Of a stretch of 64,000 nucleotides of DNA, positions 33,095-41,642 are shown piece by piece. Origin of the DNA: an uncultured Pelagibacteraceae bacterium. Lineage in GTDB: Bacteria; Pseudomonadota; Alphaproteobacteria; Pelagibacterales; Pelagibacteraceae. Below the pieces are notes generated by a model, which saw only the letters and a program-made list of their open reading frames with translations, was not told the origin of the DNA and ran no database searches. How positions within the stretch are numbered: the first letter of the stretch is position 1; each line of letters opens with the position of its first letter. The position numbers and the translations under genes are program-made. The stretch is taken from contig CACKAJ010000003.1 in assembly GCA_902598125.1 (NCBI GenBank), positions 1 through 64,000 of the forward strand, read 5' to 3'.

Positions 33095-35823
33095 TGTCAA
33101 AAGACACATTACAACTTCCCAAAACAGCTTTTTCAATGAAGGCTAGCTTACCAATTAAAGAGCCAGAAATTTTAAAAAAATGGGAAAAAAATAAAATGTT
33201 TGAAAAGCTTAGAAAAAAGTCTAATGGAAAAGAAAAATTTGTTCTGCATGACGGTCCGCCTTATGCGAATGGTCATATACATATGGGAACTGCATTAAAC
33301 AAAATTTTGAAAGATATGATTACTCGCTTTCATCAGATGAATGGAAAAGACTCTATCTACGTTCCAGGTTGGGATTGTCACGGGTTACCAATAGAATGGA
33401 AGATAGAAGAGCAATATAAAAAAAAGAAGAAAAATAAAGACGAAGTACCTATTAAAGATTTTAGGCAAGAATGCAGAGAATTTGCAAAAAGTTGGATTGA
33501 AGTTCACATTAAAGAGTTTAAGAGATTAGGTGTAGTCGGAGATTTTGAAAATTATTATTCTACTATGAGTTACGAAGCAGAAGCTCAAATTGTAAGAGAG
33601 CTAGGTAAATTTCTTTTAGATGGAAGTTTATATCAAGGGTTTAAACCAGTTCTTTGGTCAACTGTTGAAAAAACTGCTTTAGCTGATGCAGAAGTGGAAT
33701 ATTTAGATCATACTTCAAATACAATTTATGTTGCATTTAAAGTTAAGGAGACTAACAAAGATTTTCTAAAAGATTCCAGCATTATAATTTGGACTACTAC
33801 ACCCTGGACTATACCTGCTAATAAAGCATTAGCTTTTAACAGTAATATTGAATATGCACTTTTGGAGATTGATCAGCTTGAGTATTTTAAAGATAAGAGA
33901 ATTGTAGTTGCAAAAAATTTAATTGAGTCAATCACAAAAGAGTGTGAAATTAAGAATTATAAGCAATTAAAGACTTTTAAGGGTTCTGAATTTAAAGGAA
34001 CAGTATGTAATCATCCATTCTTAAAAATGAATTTTGAGTACGATGTTCCAATGTTGGATGCTCAATTTGTTAATTTGGAACAAGGAACTGGGATTGTTCA
34101 TTGTGCTCCAAGCCACGGTCCAGACGACTTTAATTTATGTTTAAAAAATAATATACCATCTCTTTATACGGTTGATAACTCAGGTGTTTATACTAAAGAG
34201 GTACCTTACTTTAAAAATACACACGTTTTTAAGGCTGACCCGATTGTTATAGACAAACTAAAAGAACAAAAACAATTACTTAAAAACGATAAACTTAATC
34301 ATAGTTATCCTCATTCATGGAGATCTAAGGCTCCATTAATTTACAGAGCGACACCTCAATGGTTTATATCAATGCAAAAAAATAAACTAAGAGATAAAGC
34401 CATTAAAGCAATAGATGAAACCATCTTTTATCCAAATAAAGGTAAGGATAGGCTTCTATCAATGATTGAAGGAAGACCGGATTGGTGTGTTTCAAGACAA
34501 AGAGTTTGGGGAGTACCATTACCAATTTTTATTAATAAAAAAACAAAAGAGCCATTAAGAGATCAAAAAATTATTGATAGAATTGCCTCAATTTATGAAA
34601 AGCAAGGCTCTGACTGTTGGTTTACTGATGATGCTAAACTTTTTTTAGCTGATGATTACGATGCTAAAGATTATGAGAAACTTAACGATATCGTTGAAGT
34701 TTGGTTCGATAGTGGCTCAACACATAGTTTCGTTCTAGAGAAAAGAAAAGATTTGAAATGGCCTGCAGACATGTATCTAGAGGGATCTGACCAACACAGG
34801 GGATGGTTTCACTCATCTTTACTAGAGTCGTGTGGAACTAGAGGCAAAGCACCATTTAAAAGTATTCTTTCACATGGTTTTGTCGTAGACGGTAAAGGTA
34901 TGAAAATGTCTAAATCAATGGGCAACGTAATTTCTCCAGAAGATATTTTAAAAAACTATGGAGCAGACATACTTAGAGTTTGGGCGTCAGCATCTGATTA
35001 TGCTGAAGATTTAAGAATTGATAAAAATATTTTAGCACAGCATGCAGAATCTTATAGAAAAATTAGAAATACCTTTAGATTTATGCTTGGAAACTTAAAA
35101 GATAATTTTGAGAAACAAAGCTTTGAAAAAATCAAACTAAATGAGTTAGATGAATTAGAACAATTTATTTTACATAAATTATTTCTATTAAATAAATCCG
35201 TTGATGAAAATTTGAATAATTATAATTTTCATAAATTATATAAAGAGTTATTAAATTTTTGTACACTGGATCTTTCATCATTTTATTTTGATATTAGAAA
35301 AGATGTTCTTTACTGTGATAGCATAGATTCAAAAAAAAGAAAAAATTGTGTAGTTGTTTTAAATATAATTTTAGAGAGCTTATTAAAGTGGTTTGCTCCA
35401 ATTTTAGTTTTTACCTCAGAGGAAATTTATAGCTTAGTAAGTAAAGATAAAAATGAAAGTATTCATGAATGTAATTTTGTTAAAATCCCGGCTAATTGGA
35501 AGAATGATAAACTGAATTATAAATGGTCAAATTTATTTAAAATTAAGCAAGAGGCAAATATCGCTATTGAAGAAAAGAGAGCTAATAAAGAGATCGGATC
35601 AAGCTTAGAAGCTGAAATTAAAATAATATTAAAAAAAGATCAATTCGAACTTCTCGACAAATTAGATTTACCAGATTACTTTATCGTTTCAAAAGCTGAA
35701 AAAGAATTATCAAATAATGATGAAACTAAGATTGAAGTGAAAAAAGCTCAAGGAATAAAATGCGAAAGATGTTGGAAGATTCTAGAAAAAAAATGCCAAA
35801 GAGAAAGTTGTCCAATAAAATAG
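33094..35823 (+). CDS. ileS: Isoleucyl-tRNA synthetase
   Basis: A 909-residue class I synthetase. HIGH motif GPPYANGHIHMGTALNKILKD (near 53), editing-domain segments WTTTPWTIPANKALAF and GTGIVHCAPSHGPDDFNL, the WFDSGSTHSFVLE region, and KMSKS in GKGMKMSKSMGNVISPEDI are all present, so charging and editing should both work. The C-terminal zinc site is CERCW followed by CQRESC, a slightly altered spacing for the second pair. Length is near the bacterial norm (about 930). It is in the ribF-ileS-lspA unit, overlapping ribF by one base. Confidence 0.97.
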   Translation: MSKDTLQLPKTAFSMKASLPIKEPEILKKWEKNKMFEKLRKKSNGKEKFVLHDGPPYANGHIHMGTALNKILKDMITRFHQMNGKDSIYVPGWDCHGLPIEWKIEEQYKKKKKNKDEVPIKDFRQECREFAKSWIEVHIKEFKRLGVVGDFENYYSTMSYEAEAQIVRELGKFLLDGSLYQGFKPVLWSTVEKTALADAEVEYLDHTSNTIYVAFKVKETNKDFLKDSSIIIWTTTPWTIPANKALAFNSNIEYALLEIDQLEYFKDKRIVVAKNLIESITKECEIKNYKQLKTFKGSEFKGTVCNHPFLKMNFEYDVPMLDAQFVNLEQGTGIVHCAPSHGPDDFNLCLKNNIPSLYTVDNSGVYTKEVPYFKNTHVFKADPIVIDKLKEQKQLLKNDKLNHSYPHSWRSKAPLIYRATPQWFISMQKNKLRDKAIKAIDETIFYPNKGKDRLLSMIEGRPDWCVSRQRVWGVPLPIFINKKTKEPLRDQKIIDRIASIYEKQGSDCWFTDDAKLFLADDYDAKDYEKLNDIVEVWFDSGSTHSFVLEKRKDLKWPADMYLEGSDQHRGWFHSSLLESCGTRGKAPFKSILSHGFVVDGKGMKMSKSMGNVISPEDILKNYGADILRVWASASDYAEDLRIDKNILAQHAESYRKIRNTFRFMLGNLKDNFEKQSFEKIKLNELDELEQFILHKLFLLNKSVDENLNNYNFHKLYKELLNFCTLDLSSFYFDIRKDVLYCDSIDSKKRKNCVVVLNIILESLLKWFAPILVFTSEEIYSLVSKDKNESIHECNFVKIPANWKNDKLNYKWSNLFKIKQEANIAIEEKRANKEIGSSLEAEIKIILKKDQFELLDKLDLPDYFIVSKAEKELSNNDETKIEVKKAQGIKCERCWKILEKKCQRESCPIK

Positions 35824-35826
35824 AGA

Positions 35827-36327
35827 GTGAAAAATTTGATTAATCTTAAAGAAATAAGAAATAAAATTATTACAAAAAATAATCTTTATTGCTTTTGTAT
35901 TATTTCAATAATATTTTTTTTAGATAGGTATACAAAATTATTAATTTTAAATAATTTTACAGAAGATACATATTATTTAAATGATTATTTAAACTTTGAT
36001 TTAGTTTGGAACACTGGGGTTGGTTTTGGTTTGTTTGCCACGAATTCCTCAGTGATTTATAATCTAATTACATTTTTAATAGGTTTTATAATCTTAGCTT
36101 TGATTTATATGACAATCTCCTTTAAAAATTTAGATAAATTTATTTTTTCAATTATTATTGGAGGTGCATTAGGTAATTTTTATGACAGACTAAATTTAAA
36201 TGCTGTTCCAGATTTTATTGATTTACACTATAATGAATTTCATTGGTTTACATTTAATATCGCGGATATATTTATTACTTTGGGTATCATAATTTTTATA
36301 ACTAGGGGTACATTTGAAAAAAACTAA
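35827..36327 (+). CDS. lspA: Lipoprotein signal peptidase II
   Basis: A 166-residue inner-membrane aspartic protease with four membrane helices that cuts prolipoproteins before the lipidated Cys. Family motifs are FFLDRYTKLLIL, VWNTGVGFGLF, the first catalytic Asp in GGALGNFYDRLNLNAVPDFIDL and the second in FNIADIFITLG. The start is a GTG four bases after ileS. The next gene encodes a lipoprotein that would be its substrate. Its end overlaps that gene by 14 bases. Confidence 0.95.
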   Translation: MKNLINLKEIRNKIITKNNLYCFCIISIIFFLDRYTKLLILNNFTEDTYYLNDYLNFDLVWNTGVGFGLFATNSSVIYNLITFLIGFIILALIYMTISFKNLDKFIFSIIIGGALGNFYDRLNLNAVPDFIDLHYNEFHWFTFNIADIFITLGIIIFITRGTFEKN

Positions 36328-36613
36328 TTTATTTTTAATACTATTTTTCGTATTTTTAATTTCTTGTGGAAATGTTGGTAAGGTTTTGAGAAATGAAAAA
36401 ATTGAAACTACAGATGAGTTCCTGGTTAAAAAAAAAGATCCGCTAATTTTACCACCAGATTATGATAATGTGCCTGAGCCAGGCTCTAAATCTAAAAATA
36501 AAAAAAAAGAGAGAGAGTCTCTCAGAGAAATTTTAAAAAATAAAGAAAATACAAAAGTAAAATCAAGTACCTCCTCATCAGTCGAGCAGTCAATTTTAAA
36601 TAGGCTTCCTTAG
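36314..36613 (+). CDS. bamF: BamF-like (DUF3035) outer-membrane lipoprotein
   Basis: A 99-residue lipoprotein. The N-terminal signal peptide ends in the lipobox LISC with Cys18. The mature part has TTDEFLVKKKDPLILPPDYDNVPEPG, the core of the DUF3035 family known as BamF, an alphaproteobacterial subunit of the beta-barrel assembly machine. The rest is charged and probably disordered, and the protein is shorter than most homologues. The start is a TTG within the end of lspA. Location after lspA is the classical BamF position, which strengthens the call. Confidence 0.75.
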   Translation: MKKTNLFLILFFVFLISCGNVGKVLRNEKIETTDEFLVKKKDPLILPPDYDNVPEPGSKSKNKKKERESLREILKNKENTKVKSSTSSSVEQSILNRLP

Positions 36614-37818
36614 TGATTAAACCAAATCTATATTTAAGTAATTCTTTTCAAACAAAAAAAATAAAAAAGAGTTCATTTAGAGATTTTTTAAAATCAATTG
36701 GTGAAATAAAATACGAGATAAAAAATAAAAAAAAAACACTTAATATTTTAAGTAAGGAATATAAATTTAATTTTAAATTAAGTGATCTTAGAAAATTTAA
36801 AAATTACAAAACTTTAGCCTTGATTGGAATGGGTGGATCTATCCTAGGTGCAGAAGCGATAAATAATTTTTTAGAAAAAAAAATTAAGAAAAAAATCTAT
36901 TATTTTAATGACTTAAATCTTAAAAAAATATCCAACTTTAAAAAAAAAGAAAATAAAAAAAAGGTATTATTCTTAATTATATCAAAATCTGGTAATACTA
37001 TTGAGACATTATCAAATTTACTAGCTTTGAAAATATTAAAAAAAAATGCATCGAATATTATAATTATATCTGAAAAAAAAAATAATTTACTATTTTTAAT
37101 ATCAAAAAAATTAAATTTATTTTATATTGAGCATAAAAGTAATATTGGCGGAAGATTCTCAGTTTTATCTGAAGTTGGACTTGTACCCGCTTATTTAATG
37201 GGAATTAATATATTAAAACTTAGATCAGCCATTAGAGAATTTCTAGATAAAAAAAATATTTCATTTCTAAGGGAGAGTTCAATTAAACTCTCATATTTAA
37301 TTAATTCAAAGAAAATTAATAATTTAATATTTTTAAATTATGCTCCTGAGCTTAATAAATTTCTTTTTTGGTGTCAGCAACTGATTGCAGAGAGTCTGGG
37401 TAAAAAAGGAAAAGGTTTATTTCCAGTTATTTCGACAGTTCCTAAAGACCATCACAGTTTGTTACAACTTTACATCGATGGCCCCAGAGATAAGTTGTTC
37501 CATATTTTTAGTTTAGAAGATGAGAAAAGTGAAAAAATAAATTTAAAAAAAATATTAAATAGTAATTTTTTTTTAAACAATAAAAGACTAGATAAAATTA
37601 AAAGAGCTCAAAAAGACGCTTTAATCTTATCGTTGAAGAAAAATAAAATTCCTTACAGAGAATTTAAAATTAATAAAATTAATGAGGAAGTTCTAGGGAA
37701 ATTATTTTCTTACTTTATACTTGAAACAGTTTTAATTGGAAAAATTATCAATTTGAATCCTTTTAATCAGCCCGCAGTTGAGCAAGTAAAAATTTATACA
37801 AAAAAATTACTCAATTAA
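36613..37818 (+). CDS. pgi: Glucose-6-phosphate isomerase, short form
   Basis: A 401-residue phosphoglucose isomerase, shorter than the 549-residue enterobacterial enzyme but with the expected sites: GMGGSILGAEAI near residue 73, SKSGNTIETLSNL, NIGGRFSVLSEVGLVPA, PKDHHSLLQLYIDGP with the catalytic His, and NPFNQPAVEQVK at the C-terminus. It interconverts glucose-6-P and fructose-6-P. Residues 15-60 and 280-350 are very rich in Lys and Asn. It starts with GTG overlapping the preceding stop and ends 8 bases inside the convergent rsmD gene. Confidence 0.9.
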   Translation: MIKPNLYLSNSFQTKKIKKSSFRDFLKSIGEIKYEIKNKKKTLNILSKEYKFNFKLSDLRKFKNYKTLALIGMGGSILGAEAINNFLEKKIKKKIYYFNDLNLKKISNFKKKENKKKVLFLIISKSGNTIETLSNLLALKILKKNASNIIIISEKKNNLLFLISKKLNLFYIEHKSNIGGRFSVLSEVGLVPAYLMGINILKLRSAIREFLDKKNISFLRESSIKLSYLINSKKINNLIFLNYAPELNKFLFWCQQLIAESLGKKGKGLFPVISTVPKDHHSLLQLYIDGPRDKLFHIFSLEDEKSEKINLKKILNSNFFLNNKRLDKIKRAQKDALILSLKKNKIPYREFKINKINEEVLGKLFSYFILETVLIGKIINLNPFNQPAVEQVKIYTKKLLN

Positions 37819-38371
37819 ACAAACCAAATATAATTTTAGATCTCCCATACTGTTTGACTAGTATTGTATTTAAAAAATTCTCTAGATCATCTTTGCTTTT
37901 TCTATCTCTGTGTATGATTACAATATGTTTTGTTTTGAATAATTTATTTTTTTTTATTGAGTCTAAATTTTGAGTAAAATCTTTATCTGCGTATGGCGGA
38001 TCTAAAAAAAAAATATTAAATTTATTTCTACGTTGTTTTTCTAACTCTACTTCTATTCTATTATTAAAAACTTCTACTTTGTTATGTATTGATAACTGTT
38101 TTAAGTTTTTTTCAAGAATTTCAGAGGCTTTTTTATCTTTTTCTATAAAAGTGACTTTTTGTGCCCCTCTTGAGATGCATTCTATACCAAAAGAGCCTAC
38201 TCCTGAATAAAGGTCTAAGATTTTTGATTTTTCTACTCTAATATTTATTAACTTTGAGTGATTTAAAATATTAAATATATTTTCTCTTACTGAGTCTTTA
38301 AGTGGTCTAGTTGTTAAATTTTTTAAAAAATTAAGTGATTTACCTTTTAAAAAACCGCTAATAATTCTCAT
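37811..38371 (-). CDS. rsmD: 16S rRNA (guanine966-N2)-methyltransferase RsmD
   Basis: About 186 residues, started at the ATG (38371) that gives MRIISGFLKGKSL, the conserved RsmD beginning; an upstream in-frame ATG at 38389 would add six residues inside purD. SAM motif I is ILDLYSGVGSFGIECISRGA and the catalytic motif IV is FFLDPPYAD (NPPY-type with Asp). RPLKDSVRENIFNIL is the RNA-contact segment. It modifies a 16S base in the small subunit. It overlaps purD at its start and the pgi end by 8 bases. Confidence 0.92.
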   Translation of the reverse strand: MRIISGFLKGKSLNFLKNLTTRPLKDSVRENIFNILNHSKLINIRVEKSKILDLYSGVGSFGIECISRGAQKVTFIEKDKKASEILEKNLKQLSIHNKVEVFNNRIEVELEKQRRNKFNIFFLDPPYADKDFTQNLDSIKKNKLFKTKHIVIIHRDRKSKDDLENFLNTILVKQYGRSKIIFGLFN

Positions 38372-39633
38372 TTTTTTATAACTCTCCATCCAATATCTTT
38401 TCTATAAAAACCATCCTTCCAATTTATTTTATTTATTATTGATAATATTTTTTTTCTAACTCCATAAAAACTATTCCCAATAGATGTTATATTTAAGACT
38501 CTTCCGCCATTAGAGTATACTTTATCATTTTTTATTCGAGTTCCTGCATGATAAATAAAATCATTATTACCTAGTCCAACTTTATTAATGTTTTCTATGC
38601 AACTATTTTTTTTATAATTTCCTGGGTAACCTTTTGAGCATAAGACAACCGTCATGCTTTTACTTTTTTTCCATTTAATATTAATTTTTTTTAATTTATT
38701 TAATACTGTATTTAATAAGATTTTAAACAAATCTGTTTTTAATCTTGGCAATATGACCTGACATTCAGGATCACCCATTCTTATATTATATTCAATTAAA
38801 AATGGCTCATTTTTTTTTATCATTAAGCCTACATATAAAAATCCATTATAAAATTGTCCTTTTTTTTTGAGAGCTCTTAAAGTTGGTTTTACTATTTTGT
38901 TAATTATTTTTTTTTCAAGAGATTTATTTATAATTGGTGCAGGTGAATATGCACCCATCCCGCCAGTGTTAGGTCCTTTGTCATTTTCAAAAACACGTTT
39001 ATGATCTTGAGCTGATCCAAAAAATTTAAAATAATTATTATCAACAATAAGAAAATAACTTGCTTCTTCTCCTTCTAAAAACTCTTCTAAAACTATTTTA
39101 TTTGATGATTTAAATTGTCCTGCAAAAATAGCCGAAGAAATATTAATTACTTTTTTTTTGGTATGACAGATGGTTACCCCTTTGCCTGCAGCTAAACCAT
39201 CTGCTTTAACAACTACAGGTAAATTACATCTTTTTAGAAATTTTAAAACTTGACTTTTCTTATGACAAATTTTGAATTTAGCTGTTGGTATATTATTTTC
39301 TTTACAAAGTTTCTTTACAAAAGCTTTTGAACCTTCAAGTTTCGAGGCGTATTTACTCGGACCAAAAACTAAGATTTTGTTTTTTTTTAGGAAATCAACT
39401 ATACCTTTTACTAATGGTTCCTCGGGACCAACTACTACTAGATCAATTTGATATATCTTTAATAATTTTAAAATTTTTTTAAAATCTAAAATATCCACAT
39501 CTATATTTGTAGCTATTTTTGAAGTTCCAGCATTTCCAGGTAAACAAACAATTTTATTAACCTTTTTTGACTCACTTAACTTTTTACAAAGAGCGTGTTC
39601 TCTTCCTCCACTACCAATTAATCCAATATTCAT
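38368..39633 (-). CDS. purD: Phosphoribosylamine-glycine ligase (GAR synthetase)
   Basis: A 421-residue ATP-grasp enzyme of purine synthesis that joins 5-phosphoribosylamine and glycine. Motifs are IGSGGREHALCKKL (2-17), VVGPEEPLVKGIVDFL, ATP-grasp VVKADGLAAGKGVTICH, DHKRVFENDKGPNTGGMGAYSPAP, and the metal site EYNIRMGDPECQVILPRL. Composition is strongly Lys/Asn/Ile-rich. The ATG lies 28 bases from the divergent DUF2093 gene start. It reads into rsmD with a 4-base overlap. Confidence 0.95.
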   Translation of the reverse strand: MNIGLIGSGGREHALCKKLSESKKVNKIVCLPGNAGTSKIATNIDVDILDFKKILKLLKIYQIDLVVVGPEEPLVKGIVDFLKKNKILVFGPSKYASKLEGSKAFVKKLCKENNIPTAKFKICHKKSQVLKFLKRCNLPVVVKADGLAAGKGVTICHTKKKVINISSAIFAGQFKSSNKIVLEEFLEGEEASYFLIVDNNYFKFFGSAQDHKRVFENDKGPNTGGMGAYSPAPIINKSLEKKIINKIVKPTLRALKKKGQFYNGFLYVGLMIKKNEPFLIEYNIRMGDPECQVILPRLKTDLFKILLNTVLNKLKKINIKWKKSKSMTVVLCSKGYPGNYKKNSCIENINKVGLGNNDFIYHAGTRIKNDKVYSNGGRVLNITSIGNSFYGVRKKILSIINKINWKDGFYRKDIGWRVIKK

Positions 39634-39661
39634 GACAATTTATATATTGTATAATTTATTG

Positions 39662-39859
39662 ATGATTAAAAAAAAAGCTAAACTTATTTTTAAACACAAT
39701 TATTTTGAAATTGTAGAAGAGGGTGACTATGTTTTGTGCGCAATATCTAGAAAAAAAATACCACTAACAAATCTGAATTATTGGAATGTAGAATTACAGG
39801 AAGCATATTTTTCACCTATAGAAGTAAATGAAAGATTTAAGAATTTAAAGAAAAAATAA
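39662..39859 (+). CDS. DUF2093-family small protein
   Basis: A 65-residue protein when started at ATG 39662 (MIKKKAKLIFKHNYFEIVEEGDY); an earlier in-frame start at 39632 would overlap the purD start and lacks conservation. The segment GDYVLCAISRKKIPLTNLNYWNVELQEAYFSP matches the alphaproteobacterial DUF2093 family, whose function is unknown; the CAISRKKIPL stretch recalls a degenerate metal-binding knuckle. It is divergent from purD and its stop adjoins the end of the acyltransferase gene on the other strand. Confidence 0.85.
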   Translation: MIKKKAKLIFKHNYFEIVEEGDYVLCAISRKKIPLTNLNYWNVELQEAYFSPIEVNERFKNLKKK

Positions 39860-40726
39860 TTATTTCCATCTATTGTGTGTCCAAATCCATTGATTTGGAT
39901 TTCTTATAATCATTTTTTCTAATATTTCATTTAAATTCCTTGTTATTTCTTTTTTTGAACTAAAGTCTTTTGGATTAATTTGATTTTGAAATTCTATTTT
40001 AAAAATATTATTTTGATTTCTCTCTATAAAAACAGGAATTATTTTTAGGTTAAATTTTAAAGCAAGTTGTGCTGGCAGAGTTGTGGTAAGCGCTTTTTTA
40101 CCAAAAAAAGTAATTAGTTCACCTTCGCTTACCCTCTGATCAACCATAAGAGCTATAGAATGGCCTTTTTTAATATGTTGGATTGTTTCACGAACTCCAT
40201 TTATTCCTTTTTTAATTTGATTTTTGCAAATATATTTCTTTCTTAAATATTCCATTAAAGGATTTAAATAAAAATTATTTAATGGTCTATAAATTGTAGC
40301 TAAATCTATTTTTTTTTTCGTAATTTCCATCGACATTAATTCAAAATTAGCAAAATGACCCGATATAAAGATTACAGGTTTTGAATTTTTTTCCTCATCA
40401 ATTAAATTTTTTTCTCCACTAATTTCAACATGTTCGTTACTTTTTCTAAAATAATTTAAGAACATGTATTCGATAAATGTCATTCCATAATTATTCCACA
40501 TATTTTTGATAATTTTTTCTTTTTCAGATGTAGAAATATTTTTGGAAAAGTTTGAAAGATTCCGTGTTATTATTTTTTTTGATTTAAAAAGCGGGCCTAT
40601 TAAAGAAAATAATCTTGAAAAAATTTTTCTACTTAAATTTAATCCTAAAATACGACCAAAAATAAAAAAAAAACCTACAACACAAGCTTGTAGAAAATAA
40701 TTAATCTTTTTTAGCATATACTTCAT
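39860..40726 (-). CDS. lpxL: Lipid A late acyltransferase (LpxL/HtrB family)
   Basis: A 288-residue acyltransferase with an N-terminal membrane segment (ACVVGFFFIFGRILG). The catalytic HX4E motif is GHFANFELMSME near residue 120; further conserved parts are MVDQRVSEGELITFFGKKALTTTLPAQLALK and WIWTHNRWK at the end. It should add a secondary fatty acid to KDO-lipid A at the inner membrane. It is the last gene of the msbA-waaA-lpxK-lpxL set. The start could also be ATG 40717; both overlap the lpxK end. Which acyl position it serves is not decidable. Confidence 0.88.
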   Translation of the reverse strand: MKYMLKKINYFLQACVVGFFFIFGRILGLNLSRKIFSRLFSLIGPLFKSKKIITRNLSNFSKNISTSEKEKIIKNMWNNYGMTFIEYMFLNYFRKSNEHVEISGEKNLIDEEKNSKPVIFISGHFANFELMSMEITKKKIDLATIYRPLNNFYLNPLMEYLRKKYICKNQIKKGINGVRETIQHIKKGHSIALMVDQRVSEGELITFFGKKALTTTLPAQLALKFNLKIIPVFIERNQNNIFKIEFQNQINPKDFSSKKEITRNLNEILEKMIIRNPNQWIWTHNRWK

Positions 40727-41642
40727 TTATAAGTTTCATAAATTCTTCTTTTTTTTCTATTTCTAAAGACAGTTTCAAATAATTTACATCTTTAATATCA
40801 AACTCTTTAACTTTATAAAAATCTTTTTCAGTAGTTATTATTTGATAATTCTTATTTTTTACATTTTGAACAATTTTTTCAAATTCCTCTTTTGAAAATT
40901 CATAATGATCTGGAAACGTTAGATAATCTTTAATGTTTAAATCATATTCTTCCAAAATTTTTTTAAAATTTTCTGGATTTCCAATCCCAGCAATTGCAAC
41001 TAAATCTTTATTTTTAAATTGATCCACATTTGTAGCCCTGTAATAAGAACTAAAAATTTTAAGGTCCTTGTTAATATTCAATATTTTTTTCTCAAATTCT
41101 AAATTTTTTTCACCATTAATTAGAACAATATTTGCTTCCTTGAGAGAGTTTAAACTTTCTCTTAGTGGACCCGAAGGTAGAAAGAGACCATTTCCATCTA
41201 ACTGATTTGTATTAAAGCATATAATATTTAAGTCTTTCTTGATTTTAAAATCTTGATAGCCATCATCAAGGATAACAATATCATATTTTTGCTTTTCAGC
41301 TTCTATTATTCCTTCTTGTCTATTTTTAGTTACAATTAAATTTTTAAATTTGCTTTTTATTAAATTGTATTCATCAACTTGATCTTTGTAATATTTTCTT
41401 AATATTACTGTTTTTTTCCCAAGTTTAGATATCTCATTAGCTAAAAAAATTGATGTTGGTGTTTTGCCGGTTCCACCTAGATAAATATTTCCTATACACA
41501 CAATAGGAATATTAAAATTGCTTTGCTTTGTAAGTTTTTTTTTTATTATTAATAAAAAAAAATATACAATCGATATAGGCATTAATAAAATTGAAAAAAA
41601 ATTATATTTTGTTCGCCAGAACTTGGGTTTATTAAATTTCAT
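40701..41642 (-). CDS. lpxK: Tetraacyldisaccharide 4'-kinase LpxK
   Basis: A 313-residue membrane-associated kinase that makes lipid IVA. The N-terminal helix (FFSILLMPISIVYFFLLII) precedes the P-loop GNIYLGGTGKTPTSIFLA near residue 51. DDGYQDFKIKKDLNIICFN, GPLRESLNSLKEANIVLING and the C-terminal FPDHYEFSKEE...TTEKDFYK are family hallmarks. It sits between waaA and the acyltransferase gene, overlapping both (11 and up to 26 bases), so Raetz-pathway steps are made from one transcript. Confidence 0.93.
   Translation of the reverse strand: MKFNKPKFWRTKYNFFSILLMPISIVYFFLLIIKKKLTKQSNFNIPIVCIGNIYLGGTGKTPTSIFLANEISKLGKKTVILRKYYKDQVDEYNLIKSKFKNLIVTKNRQEGIIEAEKQKYDIVILDDGYQDFKIKKDLNIICFNTNQLDGNGLFLPSGPLRESLNSLKEANIVLINGEKNLEFEKKILNINKDLKIFSSYYRATNVDQFKNKDLVAIAGIGNPENFKKILEEYDLNIKDYLTFPDHYEFSKEEFEKIVQNVKNKNYQIITTEKDFYKVKEFDIKDVNYLKLSLEIEKKEEFMKLINEVYAKKD

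Noticed and set aside
33094-35823. Possible truncation of IleS at its C-terminal zinc site
   Set aside because: The altered Cys spacing is at the natural end of the protein, length is normal and all catalytic and editing motifs are intact.
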